From NCBI RefSeq assembly GCF_900120175.1, contig NZ_FQLF01000005.1, positions 746,501 to 810,500 on the forward strand: 64,000 nt of DNA, in the 5' to 3' direction. How positions within the stretch are numbered: the first letter of the stretch is position 1; every line of letters starts with the position of its first letter. Made by a program: the position numbers and the translations under genes. The notes below the pieces were generated by a model. The model did not search any database. It had not been told where the DNA came from and worked only from the letters and a program-made list of their open reading frames with translations. Below, in pieces: positions 40,409 through 51,514 of the stretch. The stretch comes from Oceanicoccus sp. KOV_DT_Chl (lineage in GTDB: Bacteria > Pseudomonadota > Gammaproteobacteria > Pseudomonadales > Dasaniaceae).

Positions 40409-41857
40409 ATGAAAAAGCATTTCTTGCTTCTCTTACTGGGCTTGATGAGCATTAATATGGCAATCATCAGCGGCTGCAACCGTCACCACAGTAAAGATGT
40501 AGAAGAACCAGCAACTGCCACGATTGAAGGGCCAATAACAGGCACCCCTACCTTAGTTAGTACATTCTTTAGTTTAGAGTCTGTTGGCTACGAACAAGCG
40601 GAGTATTTTATTTCCGGTACAGCCAACAGCTATCGCAATGTCAACGAGCTTCACCCCAGTGGAGAATGGCAAGTAGAGGCAGCTGATCAAGCCGCATTTA
40701 CCACCCGCATTATAGTGTATCGCCCTATCAGTCCTGCAGATTTTAATGGCACGGTAGTGGTGGAATGGCCCAATGTCAGTGCTGGCTTTGAGTCCGCTCC
40801 AGAATGGGGCTTGGCGCACACTGAATTTATCCGTCGCGGCTATGCCTGGGTGGCGGCATCCTCGCAAGCTGTTGGCATTAACCATTTAAAAGACAACAAT
40901 GCCTCTCGCTATGGCGACCTTATCCACCCCGGCGATAGTTTCTCTTACGATATTTATGCACAAATCGCGCAGGCAATAAAACACCCGAAAGCCATCGCCC
41001 CCTTAGGTCGTTTAAACCCACAGCGGCTAATAGCCGCCGGCGAATCTCAGTCCGCCCATCGGTTAATGACGTACGCCAATAGTTTCGGCAATACTTACGA
41101 TGTTTATGATGGATTCTTTATTCATAGCCGGCTGGGTGGCAGTGCCGCGTTATCACAATCTCCTCAAGCAGATATTCCCACTCCGGATGCGGTATATATT
41201 CGCGAGGACTTAAACAAGCCAGTGCTAATGCTACAAACAGAAACTGATATTTTTTTACTCGGCTCTTTCAATAACAGACAAAACGACAGCGACAGCTTTC
41301 GACTTTGGGAAGCAGCGGGGACAGCTCACGCAGACCTATACACTGCGGTCACTGGCTTTTTAGATATTGGCAACAACCCGGCTATCGCTGCCGTTATCGA
41401 AAACAGCTCACCAGTTCCTGGCTTTTTAGACTGCGCCAAACCGGTTAACGCTGGTCCGCAGCACTTTATTACCAAGGCCGCATTTTCAGCTCTCAATCAA
41501 TGGATAATTGATGGCACTGTACCCCCGTCAGCTGACCGGTTAGCCACTATTGATGATAATAATTTCTTATTCGATACTCTGGGTAATGTAAAAGGCGGTA
41601 TTCGCAGCCCTTATGTAGACGCGCCGATAGCGATCTTTTCCGGGACCGGTCAGGATGGTAGTAGCTTTTGTAGATTATTTGGTACTACCCAGTTATTTAA
41701 TAGCAGCACTTTATCCTCTCTATACGCTGATAATGAAGCTTATATCCGCGCTGTAAATAACGCGACTGACGACGCTGTAGCCAAAGGTTTTATAGTGGCC
41801 GAAGATGGTGATCTGATTAAAGCGCATGCCGCTGCGACTAATATTTTCTCTTTATAG
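40409..41857 (+). CDS. Alpha/beta-hydrolase-domain lipoprotein
   Basis: 482 residues. A lipoprotein-type signal (MKKHFLLLLLGLMS... SGC) places it at the cell envelope. The body resembles the abhydrolase_10-type family: VVVEWPNVSAGFE near residue 117, GYAWVAASSQAVG near 150, the nucleophile elbow AAGESQSAHRL near 212 and a candidate acid/histidine in LWEAAGTAHADL near 308. Predicted to hydrolyse an ester or related bond in the periplasm or outer membrane; substrate unknown. GAGG precedes the ATG. It converges on the ribosomal operon across a shared terminator. Confidence 0.83.
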   Translation: MKKHFLLLLLGLMSINMAIISGCNRHHSKDVEEPATATIEGPITGTPTLVSTFFSLESVGYEQAEYFISGTANSYRNVNELHPSGEWQVEAADQAAFTTRIIVYRPISPADFNGTVVVEWPNVSAGFESAPEWGLAHTEFIRRGYAWVAASSQAVGINHLKDNNASRYGDLIHPGDSFSYDIYAQIAQAIKHPKAIAPLGRLNPQRLIAAGESQSAHRLMTYANSFGNTYDVYDGFFIHSRLGGSAALSQSPQADIPTPDAVYIREDLNKPVLMLQTETDIFLLGSFNNRQNDSDSFRLWEAAGTAHADLYTAVTGFLDIGNNPAIAAVIENSSPVPGFLDCAKPVNAGPQHFITKAAFSALNQWIIDGTVPPSADRLATIDDNNFLFDTLGNVKGGIRSPYVDAPIAIFSGTGQDGSSFCRLFGTTQLFNSSTLSSLYADNEAYIRAVNNATDDAVAKGFIVAEDGDLIKAHAAATNIFSL

Positions 41858-41875
41858 AAAAAAATAGAAGCCAAT

Positions 41876-41904
41876 AAAAAGCCGAGCATTTAGCTCGGCT
41901 TTTT
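41876..41904. terminator. Bidirectional terminator at the end of the alpha operon
   Basis: AAAAAGCCGAGC, loop ATTTA, GCTCGGCTTTTT, with T runs on both strands. It stands between the hydrolase stop at 41857 and the rplQ stop at 41935. Confidence 0.93.
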
Positions 41905-41934
41905 ATCAGATTAAGACCGCCTGAAGGCTAAATC

Positions 41935-42327
41935 TTAATCTTCATCTGCTTCAAAAACATCATCCACTTCAGGACGATCAACCAATTCTACGTAAGCCAT
42001 TGGTGCTTTATCGCCAGTACGGAAACCCGCTTTCAAAATGCGGATATAGCCTCCTGGACGCTCTTGGTAACGAGGACCAAGATCAGTAAACAATTTGCCA
42101 ACAACAGCTTTATCACGGGTGCGATCAAACGCCAACCGACGATTAGCTACGGAATCATTCTTACTTAAAGTAATTAGCGGCTCAGCAAAGCGACGCAGCT
42201 CTTTAGCTTTAGGTAAAGTAGTTTTAATCAGCTCGTGCTCAACTAATGAATTTACCATGTTGCGAAACATCGCTTTACGATGTGAGCTATTACGGTTTAG
42301 TTGGCGGCCACTATGACGATGACGCAT
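41935..42327 (-). CDS. rplQ: 50S ribosomal protein L17
   Basis: 130 residues beginning [20 protein letters not shown], the canonical L17 N-terminus, with [20 protein letters not shown] next. A large-subunit protein near the peptide exit. It carries an acidic C-terminal tail ([11 protein letters not shown]). Last gene of the alpha operon, 62 bp after rpoA, followed by a strong terminator. Confidence 0.97.
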   Translation of the reverse strand: MRHRHSGRQLNRNSSHRKAMFRNMVNSLVEHELIKTTLPKAKELRRFAEPLITLSKNDSVANRRLAFDRTRDKAVVGKLFTDLGPRYQERPGGYIRILKAGFRTGDKAPMAYVELVDRPEVDDVFEADED

Positions 42328-42389
42328 GACTCTATTTCCTATTTTTTGCTAGGGCGCAAACCGCCCAAAATAATCTTGTAAAACGTTAC

Positions 42390-43394
42390 TTATGAAGCAA
42401 GGACTTTATCGTCATTCTTCAAGCTTGATGGCGGCCAGTTGTCCAGACGTAAACCCAGAGACAAACCACGCGAAGCTAACACGTCTTTGATTTCGGTCAG
42501 TGACTTCTTACCTAAGTTAGGCGTTTTCAGCAATTCAACTTCAGTGCGCTGAACAAGGTCACCAATGTAGTAAATATTTTCCGCTTTCAAACAGTTAGCA
42601 GAGCGAACTGTTAACTCAAGATCATCAACTGGACGCAACAGAATTGGATCGACTTGATCTTCCTCTACTACAGGGGCAGCTTCTTTTTCACTCTCAAGAT
42701 CAACAAACACTGACAACTGCTGCTGTAAAATGGTCGCTGCACGTCGGATAGCTTCTTCAGGATCGATAGTCCCATTGGTTTCAAGATCTAAAACCAGCTT
42801 ATCCAAATCGGTACGCTGTTCAACACGAGCGCTTTCTACAACATAAGCAACGCGATGCACCGGGCTGAAAGAAGCATCTAATTGAAGGCGACCAATACTA
42901 CGGGTTTCGTCTTCATCACTGTTGCGAGCATCGGCAGGTACATAGCCGCGACCACGAGCAATGGTTAAACGCATATTCAATGAACCGGCTTCATTTAAAT
43001 TAGCAATAACATGTTCAGGGTTGGCAATCTCAATATCCTGATCAACTTGAATATCGCCAGCGGTCACAGGACCGGAGCCGGTTTTACTCAAAGTTAATAC
43101 GGCTTCGTCTTTTCCGTGCATCAAGATTGAAACACCTTTCAGGTTAAGCAAGATTTCAATTACATCTTCCTGCACACCTTCGATGGCACTGTATTCATGT
43201 AAAACGCCATCAATCTCAACTTCAGTCACGGCACAGCCGGGCATAGATGACAACAGAATACGACGCAAGGCGTTACCCAAAGTATGGCCGAAACCACGCT
43301 CTAAAGGCTCTAAAGTCACTTTCGCGCGGGTTGGGTTTACTTCGTCTACATCAATAACGCGTGGCGTTAAAAATTCGTTCACTGCACTCTGCAT
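42390..43394 (-). CDS. rpoA: DNA-directed RNA polymerase alpha subunit
   Basis: 334 residues. The N-terminal assembly domain has [20 protein letters not shown] (residues 25-44), the dimerisation signature. The C-terminal domain (about 250-334) has the UP-element and activator-binding helices ([33 protein letters not shown]). The two domains are joined by an acidic linker. Length is near E. coli (329). It lies in the alpha operon between rpsD and rplQ, as in other gammaproteobacteria. Confidence 0.98.
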   Translation of the reverse strand: MQSAVNEFLTPRVIDVDEVNPTRAKVTLEPLERGFGHTLGNALRRILLSSMPGCAVTEVEIDGVLHEYSAIEGVQEDVIEILLNLKGVSILMHGKDEAVLTLSKTGSGPVTAGDIQVDQDIEIANPEHVIANLNEAGSLNMRLTIARGRGYVPADARNSDEDETRSIGRLQLDASFSPVHRVAYVVESARVEQRTDLDKLVLDLETNGTIDPEEAIRRAATILQQQLSVFVDLESEKEAAPVVEEDQVDPILLRPVDDLELTVRSANCLKAENIYYIGDLVQRTEVELLKTPNLGKKSLTEIKDVLASRGLSLGLRLDNWPPSSLKNDDKVLAS

Positions 43395-43455
43395 AGGGGC
43401 ACCTGTGTAGTAATAGTCTTTCGGATTGGTGAATGGCTCAAGTAATCGTTAGCGA

Positions 43456-44075
43456 TTACTTGGAGTACAATTCAACAATCAAGTTTTCATTAATCTCAGA
43501 AGATAAGTCAGCACGATCTGGCTTTGCTTTATATGTACCTTCCATATTGCCAGAGTTCACTTCAATCCACTGCAGATCACCGCGTTGTGATGCCAGCTCG
43601 ATTGAGTGCTTAACACGCAACTGAGTTTTGGCCTTTTCACGCACTGATACTTTATCGCCTGCCTGGACTTGATAAGAGGCAATGTTAACCAATTTATCAT
43701 TGACCAAAATTGACTTGTGCGATACCAACTGACGCGCCTCAGCACGGGTTGAGCCAAAGCCCATACGATAGACAACATTATCCAAACGGCTTTCCAAAAG
43801 CTGCAACAAGTTTTCACCCGTTGCGCCTTTAAGGCGAGCTGCTTCTTTATAATAATTACGGAATTGCTTTTCGAGAATGCCGTAGATACGACGAACTTTT
43901 TGCTTTTCACGTAGCTGAACACCGTAATCCGATAAACGGCCACGGCGAGCGCCATGAACACCGGGGCAGTTTCAGCTTTACATTTTGAGTCCAGAGGACG
44001 AACACCGCTCTTTAAGAACAGGTCTGTACCTTCTCTTCTGGACAGTTTACAAGTTGGGCCTAAATAGCGAGCCAT
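43456..44075 (-). CDS. rpsD: 30S ribosomal protein S4, interrupted by a one-base frameshift
   Basis: S4 starts 30S assembly and in E. coli represses the alpha operon by binding its leader. The first frame gives [20 protein letters not shown] to AETAP. The second frame, open from just after that point to 43456, continues [20 protein letters not shown], then [18 protein letters not shown], and ends VELYSK. Adding one base to the G4 run at 43963-43966 (plus strand) restores 206 residues, exactly the E. coli length. Loss of S4 would be lethal, so a sequence error is the best explanation. Confidence 0.95.
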
Positions 44076-44098
44076 AGCTTTTTTCCTGTATTCTTAAA

Positions 44099-44488
44099 TT
44101 AAACGCGACGTTTCTTGGGAGGACGACAACCGTTATGTGGAATCGGCGTAACGTCATTAATGCTACCAATCTTGTAGCCACAGTTATTCAGTGCACGAAC
44201 AGCTGATTCACGACCAGGACCAGGGCCCTTTACTTCAACGTCGAGATTCTTTAAACCGTATTCTTGCGCTGCCACACCCGCACGCTCGGCTGCAACCTGA
44301 GCTGCAAACGGTGTACTTTTACGTGAACCGCGGAAACCAGAACCACCAGCAGTTGCCCAACTAAGGGCATTACCCTGACGATCGGTGATGGTAACAATGG
44401 TGTTGTTAAAAGAAGCGTGGATATGCGCAATGCCATCCACAACTGTCTTTTTGACCTTTTTACGGGCCGGCTTTTTGTCTTTAGCCAT
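44099..44488 (-). CDS. rpsK: 30S ribosomal protein S11
   Basis: 129 residues. Typical elements are [18 protein letters not shown] near residue 20, [20 protein letters not shown] and the C-terminal [18 protein letters not shown]. It lies in the small-subunit platform near the E site. Gap of 23 bp to rpsD; part of the alpha operon. Confidence 0.98.
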   Translation of the reverse strand: MAKDKKPARKKVKKTVVDGIAHIHASFNNTIVTITDRQGNALSWATAGGSGFRGSRKSTPFAAQVAAERAGVAAQEYGLKNLDVEVKGPGPGRESAVRALNNCGYKIGSINDVTPIPHNGCRPPKKRRV

Positions 44489-44556
44489 CTTCTTCCTACT
44501 CTAATATCATCGCTACAAAAGTGATGTAGCTACACTAGTACCGCTGCAAGTAATGT

Positions 44557-44913
44557 TTACTTACGAATCGGCTTGCGTGGACCTTTACGAGTCCGGGCAT
44601 TTGTTTTGGTACGCTGACCACGTAAAGGTAAGTTTTTACGATGGCGTAAGCCACGAAAACAACCTAAATCTAACAAACGCTTTATGTTCATAGACACTTC
44701 ACGACGAAGGTCACCTTCAACCTGTAACTTGCCAACTTCAGCACGTAACACGTCTAACTCTTCTTCTGACAATGTACTAATCTTAGTATCTTCAGCAACA
44801 CCTGAAGCAGCACAAATCTGCTTGGCAGTGGGACGGCCAATACCGTAAATATAGGTCAACGATATTACCGCATGCTTATGATCGGGAATGTTGACACCAG
44901 CTATACGAGCCAT
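44557..44913 (-). CDS. rpsM: 30S ribosomal protein S13
   Basis: 118 residues starting [20 protein letters not shown] and ending with the basic tail [15 protein letters not shown] that contacts the P-site tRNA. It is a head protein that also bridges to the large subunit. First gene of the alpha operon; GGAG precedes the ATG. A 235-bp gap separates it from rpmJ. Confidence 0.98.
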   Translation of the reverse strand: MARIAGVNIPDHKHAVISLTYIYGIGRPTAKQICAASGVAEDTKISTLSEEELDVLRAEVGKLQVEGDLRREVSMNIKRLLDLGCFRGLRHRKNLPLRGQRTKTNARTRKGPRKPIRK

Positions 44914-45057
44914 TTAAATTACTCCAATTTTGTTGGTTTACCCTAGGATCTGATGTTACAAGTTAATCAGTTACTTACTCATTAACCCGACCCTGGACTC
45001 ACTCTGAACTGCCACTACAGCTCGGTTACCTTAGTAGTTCTTATTACAAATACGCTG

Positions 45058-45088
45058 ATAAGAGCCCTAAAAACAACCACCCTGTCAA
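45058..45088 (-). promoter_or_regulatory. Possible alpha-operon promoter
   Basis: In the 235-bp gap between rpmJ and rpsM, the minus strand has a perfect TTGACA (plus 45083-45088) and TCTTAT (plus 45058-45063) 19 bases later, a wide spacing. The remaining leader of about 140 bases could hold an S4-binding structure as in E. coli, but I cannot show a pseudoknot by eye. Confidence 0.35.
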
Positions 45089-45148
45089 AAGGCGCGACAG
45101 TTTAGCGCCAGATCAATTAAAAATCAACCTGATCGTTATCGTCTGAAC

Positions 45149-45265
45149 TTAACCTTGACGCTGCTTATGACGTGGCTCAGTGTTACAGATAACACGAACA
45201 ACACCATTACGGCGTACAACCTTACAGTTACGACAGATTTTCTTTACAGAAGCACGAACTTTCAT
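45149..45265 (-). CDS. rpmJ: 50S ribosomal protein L36
   Basis: 38 residues, read directly from the minus strand: begins [19 protein letters not shown], ends EPRHKQRQG. It carries the zinc ribbon with cysteines at 11, 14 and 27 and a histidine at 33, the zinc-binding C+ form. It lies 92 bp after secY, at the end of the spc operon, as in E. coli. Confidence 0.97.
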   Translation of the reverse strand: MKVRASVKKICRNCKVVRRNGVVRVICNTEPRHKQRQG

Positions 45266-45357
45266 ATCACTTCACCTAAACAATAAAACCGGTTTTATCA
45301 CTGAGTTCAAACACTGAAAACAACCATAAAACATTACTAAAACTTTTAATCGCTGAC

Positions 45358-46683
45358 TTAACCGCCGCGACCTTTACCGTAGCCTTTAAGGTTAGCCTTT
45401 TTCATCATGCCTTCATACTGATGAGACATAAGATGTGACTGAACTTGCGACATAAAGTCCATAACCACGACCACTACGATTAACAGAGATGTACCGCCCA
45501 AATAGAAGGGGACATTCCACATCACCACCAAAAACTGTGGCAATAAACAAACTAAAGCGATATACAGTGCGCCGAACATAGTCAAGCGAGTCATAACGCC
45601 ATCCAAATAATTCGCCGTCTGATCACCCGGACGAATACCTGGTAAAAATGCACCTGAACGCTTCAGGTTATCTGCCATTTCTTTCGGGTTGAACATCAAC
45701 GCCGTATAGAAGAAACAGAAAAATACAATCAAGATGGTAAACAATAAAATATTTAATGGCTGGCCAGGACCAATCGCCAATGACATTTCTTGTAACCATT
45801 CCATCCCTTCACCTTGCCCAAACCACTGCGCAATCGAAGCTGGAAATAATAGTAATGAGCTAGCAAAGATCGCAGGTATTACACCGGCCATATTTACTTT
45901 CATTGGCAAGTGGCTTTTCTGCCCTTGCATCATGCGGTTACCTTGCTGCCGCTTGGCATAATTCACCGTCACTCGACGCTGACCACGCTCAATAAACACT
46001 ACAAAGTAAATCACTGCTATGGCCAATGCCAAAATCAATAGCAATACCAAAATATTGATTTCACCCTGACGGGCCTGCTCTAATGATTGCCCGATTGCCG
46101 CCGGCAAACCTGCAACAATACCGGCAAAAATCAGCAGCGAAATACCATTACCAATACCGCGCTCAGTAATTTGCTCACCCAGCCACATCATAAATACTGC
46201 ACCTGTGACCAGTGATACAACCGCAATAAAGTAAAAAGACAACCCCATATTGTATGCCATACCGGAGTTGGCCAAGCCAACTACCATGCCGGTACCCTGC
46301 ACAGTTGCCAAAATAACCGTCAGGTAACGAGTGTACTGGCTAATCTTGCGACGACCAGACTCACCTTCTTTCTTTAATGCTTCCAGCTGCGGACTAACAG
46401 AAGACATTAGCTGCATGATAATAGACGATGAAATATACGGCATGATACCCAATGCCAGAATACTCATACGTTCCAGTGCACCACCAGAAAACATATTAAA
46501 CAAACCAAGAACCGTACCCTGGTTCTGGTTAAACATCGCTGCAATTTGGTCCGGATTTATCCCCGGCACGGGAATATGTGTACCAATTCGATAAATAATT
46601 ATGGCAATAAGAACAAAACGAAGGCGAGCCATAAGCTCGCCTAATCCAGATTGCTTTCCGCCGGGTAGCAGCCCTGTATTCAT
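45358..46683 (-). CDS. secY: Preprotein translocase subunit SecY
   Basis: 441 residues with ten membrane helices; the protein-conducting channel of the Sec translocon. Plug and first helix region: [19 protein letters not shown]. The cytosolic loop [20 protein letters not shown] near residue 235 binds ribosome or SecA. The C-terminus GYGKGRGG is typical. It begins directly after the rplO stop with no gap, implying coupling. Confidence 0.98.
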   Translation of the reverse strand: MNTGLLPGGKQSGLGELMARLRFVLIAIIIYRIGTHIPVPGINPDQIAAMFNQNQGTVLGLFNMFSGGALERMSILALGIMPYISSSIIMQLMSSVSPQLEALKKEGESGRRKISQYTRYLTVILATVQGTGMVVGLANSGMAYNMGLSFYFIAVVSLVTGAVFMMWLGEQITERGIGNGISLLIFAGIVAGLPAAIGQSLEQARQGEINILVLLLILALAIAVIYFVVFIERGQRRVTVNYAKRQQGNRMMQGQKSHLPMKVNMAGVIPAIFASSLLLFPASIAQWFGQGEGMEWLQEMSLAIGPGQPLNILLFTILIVFFCFFYTALMFNPKEMADNLKRSGAFLPGIRPGDQTANYLDGVMTRLTMFGALYIALVCLLPQFLVVMWNVPFYLGGTSLLIVVVVVMDFMSQVQSHLMSHQYEGMMKKANLKGYGKGRGG

Positions 46684-47130
46684 TTACTCTTCAACCTTAC
46701 CGCCAGCTTTCTCAATTGCTTCACGTGCGCCTTTAGTCACACCCAAACCCTTGATGGTTACAGCTGTAGTAACCTCGCCTGATAAAAAGATTTTAGCGCG
46801 CTCAATATGAGTACCCACTAAGTCGGCACGCTTTAACGCATCCAGATCAATAACGCCATCAGCAACTGCTGCTAGCTCACTGGTACGAATCTGTGCAGTA
46901 ACGCGAGAGATGCGTGAACTAAAACCATACTTCGGCAAGCGCTTCTGCATTGGCATTTGGCCACCCTCGAAACCGGGACGTACACGTCCGCCGCTACGAG
47001 ATTTTTGACCTTTGTGACCACGGCCACCTGTTTTTCCTAAGCCGCTACCAATACCACGACCTACACGCTTGGAGCTGTGCGTACGGCCTGGAGCCGGGCT
47101 CAGAGTGTTTAAACGTAATTCGTCGGTCAT
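46684..47130 (-). CDS. rplO: 50S ribosomal protein L15
   Basis: 148 residues. The glycine/arginine-rich N-terminal extension ([20 protein letters not shown]) and the C-terminal globular domain with [19 protein letters not shown] are characteristic. A late-assembling 50S protein. It sits 2 bp after rpmD and abuts secY. Confidence 0.98.
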   Translation of the reverse strand: MTDELRLNTLSPAPGRTHSSKRVGRGIGSGLGKTGGRGHKGQKSRSGGRVRPGFEGGQMPMQKRLPKYGFSSRISRVTAQIRTSELAAVADGVIDLDALKRADLVGTHIERAKIFLSGEVTTAVTIKGLGVTKGAREAIEKAGGKVEE

Positions 47131-47132
47131 GA

Positions 47133-47315
47133 TTATTCCTCAACTCTAATTAAATAGTTGACTTGGTTGATCATTCCGCGAGTTGAAGGTGTATCTTCAA
47201 CTTCAACAGTATGATTAATGCGACGTAACCCCAAGCCAGCAACAGTTGCTTTATGGCCTTTTTGAAGCCCATTAATGCTGCGAACCTGTGTTACTTTAAT
47301 TGTCTTCTTGGCCAT
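47133..47315 (-). CDS. rpmD: 50S ribosomal protein L30
   Basis: 60 residues starting [20 protein letters not shown], with [20 protein letters not shown] and [13 protein letters not shown] completing the fold. Bacterial short L30. Gap of 46 bp after rpsE and 2 bp before rplO in the spc operon. Confidence 0.97.
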   Translation of the reverse strand: MAKKTIKVTQVRSINGLQKGHKATVAGLGLRRINHTVEVEDTPSTRGMINQVNYLIRVEE

Positions 47316-47361
47316 TTCTAAAACCTTAAGCGTTCAAGCAGTCGTAAATACGATTAACTGC

Positions 47362-47874
47362 TTAATTTAAAATTTCTTCTACAGTCTTACCGCGACGGTT
47401 AGCAACTTGTTCCGGGGAAGCCATGCTTTCCAGCGCATTAAAAGTAGCGCGAACAACGTTAACCGGATTGGTAGAGCCGTAACACTTGGCCAACACGTTA
47501 TGAACGCCCGCCAATTCCAACACTGCTCGCATCGCGCCACCAGCAATTACTCCAGTACCTTGTGATGCAGGCTGCATATATACTTTTGAAGCGCCATGGT
47601 TGGCTTTGATCGGATACTGAATAGTGTCACCATTCAGATCAACATCGATCATATTACGACGTGCTGCTTCCATCGCTTTTTGAATAGCGATTGGAACTTC
47701 ACGCGCCTTACCGCGACCGAATCCAACTTTACCATTACCATCACCAACTACTGTCAGCGCAGTAAAACTAAAGATGCGACCACCTTTAACCACTTTTGCT
47801 ACACGGTTAACCTGAACCAGCTTCTCTTGCAAGCCTTCAGAATCATCCTGTTTTTTCGAATCATTAAATGCCAT
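47362..47874 (-). CDS. rpsE: 30S ribosomal protein S5
   Basis: 170 residues. It contains the double-stranded RNA-binding fold ([20 protein letters not shown]) and [20 protein letters not shown], with the C-terminal [13 protein letters not shown]5 shapes the mRNA entry and decoding fidelity. Gap of 24 bp after rplR. Confidence 0.98.
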   Translation of the reverse strand: MAFNDSKKQDDSEGLQEKLVQVNRVAKVVKGGRIFSFTALTVVGDGNGKVGFGRGKAREVPIAIQKAMEAARRNMIDVDLNGDTIQYPIKANHGASKVYMQPASQGTGVIAGGAMRAVLELAGVHNVLAKCYGSTNPVNVVRATFNALESMASPEQVANRRGKTVEEILN

Positions 47875-47898
47875 TGTAAAAACCTTGACTTTGGATCT

Positions 47899-48249
47899 TT
47901 AGAATTGAAGGCCGCCTTCACGGGCAGCATCCGCCAGAGCCTTGATACGGCCATGGTATTTAAAACCACTACGGTCAAAAGCAACATCAGTGATGCCAGC
48001 AGCTACAGCACGCTCAGCAATCAACTTGCCAACACTGGCAGCTGCTTCAGCATTACCAGTACTGCCGCTACGTAGGCTTTTATCTAACGTAGAAGCACTG
48101 GCTAATACTTTGTCACCTTCGGGACCTAAAATCTGTGCGTAGATGTGCTGCGAAGTACGATGCACACTCAGGCGATTAACGCCTAACTGACGCATCTTAG
48201 CGCGGGCACGGCGAGCACGACGCAATCTTGATATTTTCTTGTCGCTCAT
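47899..48249 (-). CDS. rplR: 50S ribosomal protein L18
   Basis: 116 residues with the basic N-terminus [18 protein letters not shown] and the 5S rRNA-binding body [16 protein letters not shown]; ends [20 protein letters not shown]. 11 bp after rplF. Confidence 0.98.
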   Translation of the reverse strand: MSDKKISRLRRARRARAKMRQLGVNRLSVHRTSQHIYAQILGPEGDKVLASASTLDKSLRSGSTGNAEAAASVGKLIAERAVAAGITDVAFDRSGFKYHGRIKALADAAREGGLQF

Positions 48250-48260
48250 ACTAGTACCTA

Positions 48261-48794
48261 TTACTTCTTCTTAGCTTCTTTACGACGAACATTCTCGCCT
48301 GCATAACGAACACCCTTACCTTTATAAGGCTCTGGTGGACGGAAGGCACGAATTTCAGCCGCGATCTGACCGAGTTGTTGCTTATCAGCACCCTTTAACA
48401 CAATTTCTGTCTGTGTTGGTGTTTCAACAGAAACACCTGCAGGCACTGGGTAATTCACCGGGTGAGAAAAACCCAAAGATAGATTCAGTGTGTTACCTTC
48501 AGCTTTAACACGATAACCAACACCAACTAACTCTAACTTCTTCTCAAAACCTGTAGTAACGCCAATCACCATATTGTTAACCAATGCGCGAGTGGTGCCA
48601 GCTAAAGCCCAAGCCTGCTTCTCATCATTACGACCAGAAAACAGTAACTCATTCTCTTCTTGCTTAATTTCAACCTTCTCGTGCACACCCCAAGACAAAG
48701 TTTCCTTAGCACCCTTAATAGTCAGTTGTTGACCTTCAAGGCTTACCTGGATACCCGCCGGAATGGCTACTGGGCTTTTTGCTATTCTAGACAT
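48261..48794 (-). CDS. rplF: 50S ribosomal protein L6
   Basis: 177 residues with the two related L6 domains. Landmarks: [34 protein letters not shown] near residue 92 and the C-terminal [20 protein letters not shown], which contacts 23S rRNA near the factor-binding site. 48 bp after rpsH. Confidence 0.98.
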   Translation of the reverse strand: MSRIAKSPVAIPAGIQVSLEGQQLTIKGAKETLSWGVHEKVEIKQEENELLFSGRNDEKQAWALAGTTRALVNNMVIGVTTGFEKKLELVGVGYRVKAEGNTLNLSLGFSHPVNYPVPAGVSVETPTQTEIVLKGADKQQLGQIAAEIRAFRPPEPYKGKGVRYAGENVRRKEAKKK

Positions 48795-48842
48795 AGTCTT
48801 TAACTCATACTCTCAATAAAAGGCAGTCGCAATGACCGCTCT

Positions 48843-49238
48843 TTAGAAAACGGTACAAAGTACTTCGCCACCAATACCAGCGGCACGTGCAGCGCGATCA
48901 GTCATCACACCTTTGGAGGTAGAAACAATGGCCACGCCCAATCCGCCGCGTACTTTAGGCAGATCATTTTTACCCGCATAGGAACGAAGCCCTGGACGGC
49001 TAATACGGTCAATTTCAACAATAACCGGCTTACCTTGATAATACTTAAGCTCAATTACCAAGCTAGGCTTGCCATCAACTGACTCGTTATGGAAACCGGC
49101 AATAAAGCCTTCATCTTGTAACACAGTAGCAAGAGACGACTTCAATTTTGAAGCCGGCATTACAACAGTAGCTTTACCAGCCATCTGTGCGTTACGAATC
49201 CGGGTTAGCATATCCGCTACGGGATCTTGCATGCTCAT
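48843..49238 (-). CDS. rpsH: 30S ribosomal protein S8
   Basis: 131 residues starting [20 protein letters not shown] and ending [17 protein letters not shown], a close match to S8. S8 organises the 16S central domain and, in E. coli, represses the spc operon at the rplE start. 90 bp after rpsN. Confidence 0.98.
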   Translation of the reverse strand: MSMQDPVADMLTRIRNAQMAGKATVVMPASKLKSSLATVLQDEGFIAGFHNESVDGKPSLVIELKYYQGKPVIVEIDRISRPGLRSYAGKNDLPKVRGGLGVAIVSTSKGVMTDRAARAAGIGGEVLCTVF

Positions 49239-49328
49239 ATATTTGCTCCTAAAGCTTTTGCAGGTCTTGCAAATACTTTATTTAATAAACTTTCGTCAAT
49301 AAACCAACCGGTAATACCTTAACGGTAT

Positions 49329-49634
49329 TTACCAACTAGCTTTAACCAGGCCAGGTACATCACCACGCATTGCAGCTTCGCGCAGCTTGTTACGACAGAG
49401 ACCAAACTTACGATAAACGCCGTGTGGACGACCCGTTACCTGACAGCGACGCTGTTGACGAACGGGGTTAGCATCACGTGGCAGTTTTTGCAGACTCATC
49501 TGCGCAGCCCACTTCTCATCATCGCTAGCATTTACATCGCTAATAATTGCTTTTAGCTCAGCACGCTTAGCAGCAAATTTTTTAACAGTTGCAGTTCGCT
49601 TTGCTTCGCGGGCAATCATTGATTTCTTTGCCAT
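49329..49634 (-). CDS. rpsN: 30S ribosomal protein S14 (zinc-free form)
   Basis: 101 residues, the long form without a zinc ribbon. It begins [19 protein letters not shown] and ends with [20 protein letters not shown], preceded by [17 protein letters not shown] head protein near the decoding centre. 24 bp after rplE. Confidence 0.98.
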   Translation of the reverse strand: MAKKSMIAREAKRTATVKKFAAKRAELKAIISDVNASDDEKWAAQMSLQKLPRDANPVRQQRRCQVTGRPHGVYRKFGLCRNKLREAAMRGDVPGLVKASW

Positions 49635-49658
49635 AACTTTTACCTATTACCCTTGCCT

Positions 49659-50198
49659 TTATCCCTTAAACGGGAAGTTAAATGCTTTCAACAAAGCCAG
49701 ACCTTCTTTATTGGTCCGGGCAGTCGTGGTGATAGTAATATCCATACCACGAATCTTATCGATCTTGTCGTAATCTATTTCAGGGAAGATGATTTGCTCA
49801 GTCACACCCATTGCGAAGTTGCCACGACCATCAAATGACTTGGGGCTAATACCGCGAAAATCACGAATCCGAGGAATGGAGATAGAGATCAAACGATCTA
49901 AAAACTCATACATACGCTCGTCACGCAAAGTCACCTTACAACCAATTGGCCAACCTTCACGCACTTTAAAAGCTGCAACTGATTTACGCGCCTTGGTTAC
50001 CACGACTTTCTGTCCGCTGATCTGCTCCATATTGCTAACAGCAGCTTCTAATATCTTCTTGTCCCCTAAAGCTTCACCAACACCCATATTGAGAGTGATT
50101 TTAGTTAAGCGGGGCACTTCCATAATATTACTCAGACCCAGCTCTTCTTTTAGCTTGGTGCGGAGTTCGTTGTTGTAAACTTCTTTCAAATTAGCCAT
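49659..50198 (-). CDS. rplE: 50S ribosomal protein L5
   Basis: 179 residues. Landmarks: [20 protein letters not shown] near residue 32, [13 protein letters not shown] and [20 protein letters not shown] near residue 112. It binds 5S rRNA and contacts P-site tRNA. 62 bp after rplX. Confidence 0.98.
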   Translation of the reverse strand: MANLKEVYNNELRTKLKEELGLSNIMEVPRLTKITLNMGVGEALGDKKILEAAVSNMEQISGQKVVVTKARKSVAAFKVREGWPIGCKVTLRDERMYEFLDRLISISIPRIRDFRGISPKSFDGRGNFAMGVTEQIIFPEIDYDKIDKIRGMDITITTTARTNKEGLALLKAFNFPFKG

Positions 50199-50260
50199 TT
50201 TCTTGTCTCAGCTCGCTCTGTGTCGGCACTGTAAATTGTTACTTTCCACGAAAGGACGAT

Positions 50261-50575
50261 TTACGCGTCGATCTGTTCGCCGTTAGATTTGAAGATGCGG
50301 ACTTTTTTACCACCTTCAATTTTAAAACCTACACGATCCGCCTTCGAAGTAGCAGAATTAAAAATTGCTACATTTGAAATCTGAATCGGCGCTTCTTTTT
50401 CAATAATGCCACCAGCAACATTCGCCTGAGGATTTGGCTTTTGATGCTTCTTAAGCATATTGATACCAGAAACCAACAAACGATCCTCGCCAACAAGATT
50501 GACTACCTTGCCGCGCTTACCTTTGTCTTTGCCAGCCAGGACGATGATGTCATCATCTTTCTTAATCTTACGCAT
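50261..50575 (-). CDS. rplX: 50S ribosomal protein L24
   Basis: 104 residues from ATG 50575; the upstream TTG at 50587 would add four non-conserved residues. Contains the KOW motif region [18 protein letters not shown] and the tail [16 protein letters not shown]. An assembly-initiator protein of the 50S subunit. Confidence 0.97.
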   Translation of the reverse strand: MRKIKKDDDIIVLAGKDKGKRGKVVNLVGEDRLLVSGINMLKKHQKPNPQANVAGGIIEKEAPIQISNVAIFNSATSKADRVGFKIEGGKKVRIFKSNGEQIDA

Positions 50576-50621
50576 GTTGAACCCCAACTCTCTTCGCTTC
50601 TCTTCTCAACTGAATAACTGA

Positions 50622-50990
50622 TTACAGTACTTCAGGAGCCAGAGAGATAATTTTCATGAATTTCTCACCGCGCAACTCGCGGGTTACTGGGCCAAAGATA
50701 CGAGTACCAATTGGCGCATTCTGGGCATTCAGAATTACAGCCGCATTATCGTCAAACTTAATCAAGGAACCGTCTGCACGACGAACACCTTTTTTAGTAC
50801 GAACAACAACCGCAGTCATTACTTGACCCTTTTTCACTTTACCGCGAGGAATGGCTTCCTTAACGGTAACCTTGATCAAATCACCAACGCGCGCATAGCG
50901 ACGATGTGAGCCGCCCAATACTTTGATACACATAACACGGCGTGCACCGCTATTATCTGCAACATCTAAATACGATTCTGTTTGAATCAT
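50622..50990 (-). CDS. rplN: 50S ribosomal protein L14
   Basis: 122 residues beginning [20 protein letters not shown], with [20 protein letters not shown] and the end [19 protein letters not shown]. Forms an intersubunit bridge. It would be the first gene of the E. coli-type spc operon; a 66-bp gap follows rpsQ. Confidence 0.98.
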   Translation of the reverse strand: MIQTESYLDVADNSGARRVMCIKVLGGSHRRYARVGDLIKVTVKEAIPRGKVKKGQVMTAVVVRTKKGVRRADGSLIKFDDNAAVILNAQNAPIGTRIFGPVTRELRGEKFMKIISLAPEVL

Positions 50991-51056
50991 CTTTTACTCC
51001 AAACCTTCCAATCGAGCCCTGACAAACATTTTTATCAGGTGCGCATTAGGCGCGAA

Positions 51057-51320
51057 TTAAACCAGAGCGGCACTCTCTTCAATCTTATCCAGCTTCCAGG
51101 TTTTCAACTTGGAAAGTGGACGAGTTTCGCTAATGGTGACTACATCACCCATTTTGCATTCGTTGTTTTCATCATGAGCATGCAGCTTTGATGAACGAAT
51201 CATGTATTTACCGTAGATCGGGTGCTTTACTTTACGCTCGATCAGTACAGTGATGGTTTTATCCATCTTGTCACTGACTACTTTGCCAGTGGCTGTACGA
51301 GTACGTTTTTCTGCTGACAT
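51057..51320 (-). CDS. rpsQ: 30S ribosomal protein S17
   Basis: 87 residues with the OB fold: [39 protein letters not shown] and [20 protein letters not shown]. Primary 16S-binding protein. It starts 2 bp after rpmC and is the last S10-operon gene in the E. coli arrangement. Confidence 0.98.
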   Translation of the reverse strand: MSAEKRTRTATGKVVSDKMDKTITVLIERKVKHPIYGKYMIRSSKLHAHDENNECKMGDVVTISETRPLSKLKTWKLDKIEESAALV

Positions 51321-51322
51321 TG

Positions 51323-51514
51323 TTAGTTACCTGCCTTTTGTGACAGCACAGTTTTAACCCGTGCAATATCTTTACGAGTTTCTTTTAACAGATGAGTTTG
51401 ACCCAACTGACCCGTAGCGTTCTGCATATTCAGCTTAAACTGATCTTCACGCAGCTTCAGCAGCTCAACATTCAGCTCATCTACAGATTTTTCACGCAAT
51501 TCAGACGCTTTCAT
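51323..51514 (-). CDS. rpmC: 50S ribosomal protein L29
   Basis: 63 residues, a helical hairpin ([39 protein letters not shown]). It lies at the exit tunnel and helps dock trigger factor and SRP. Its ATG overlaps the rplP stop by one base (TAATG), implying coupling. Confidence 0.97.
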   Translation of the reverse strand: MKASELREKSVDELNVELLKLREDQFKLNMQNATGQLGQTHLLKETRKDIARVKTVLSQKAGN

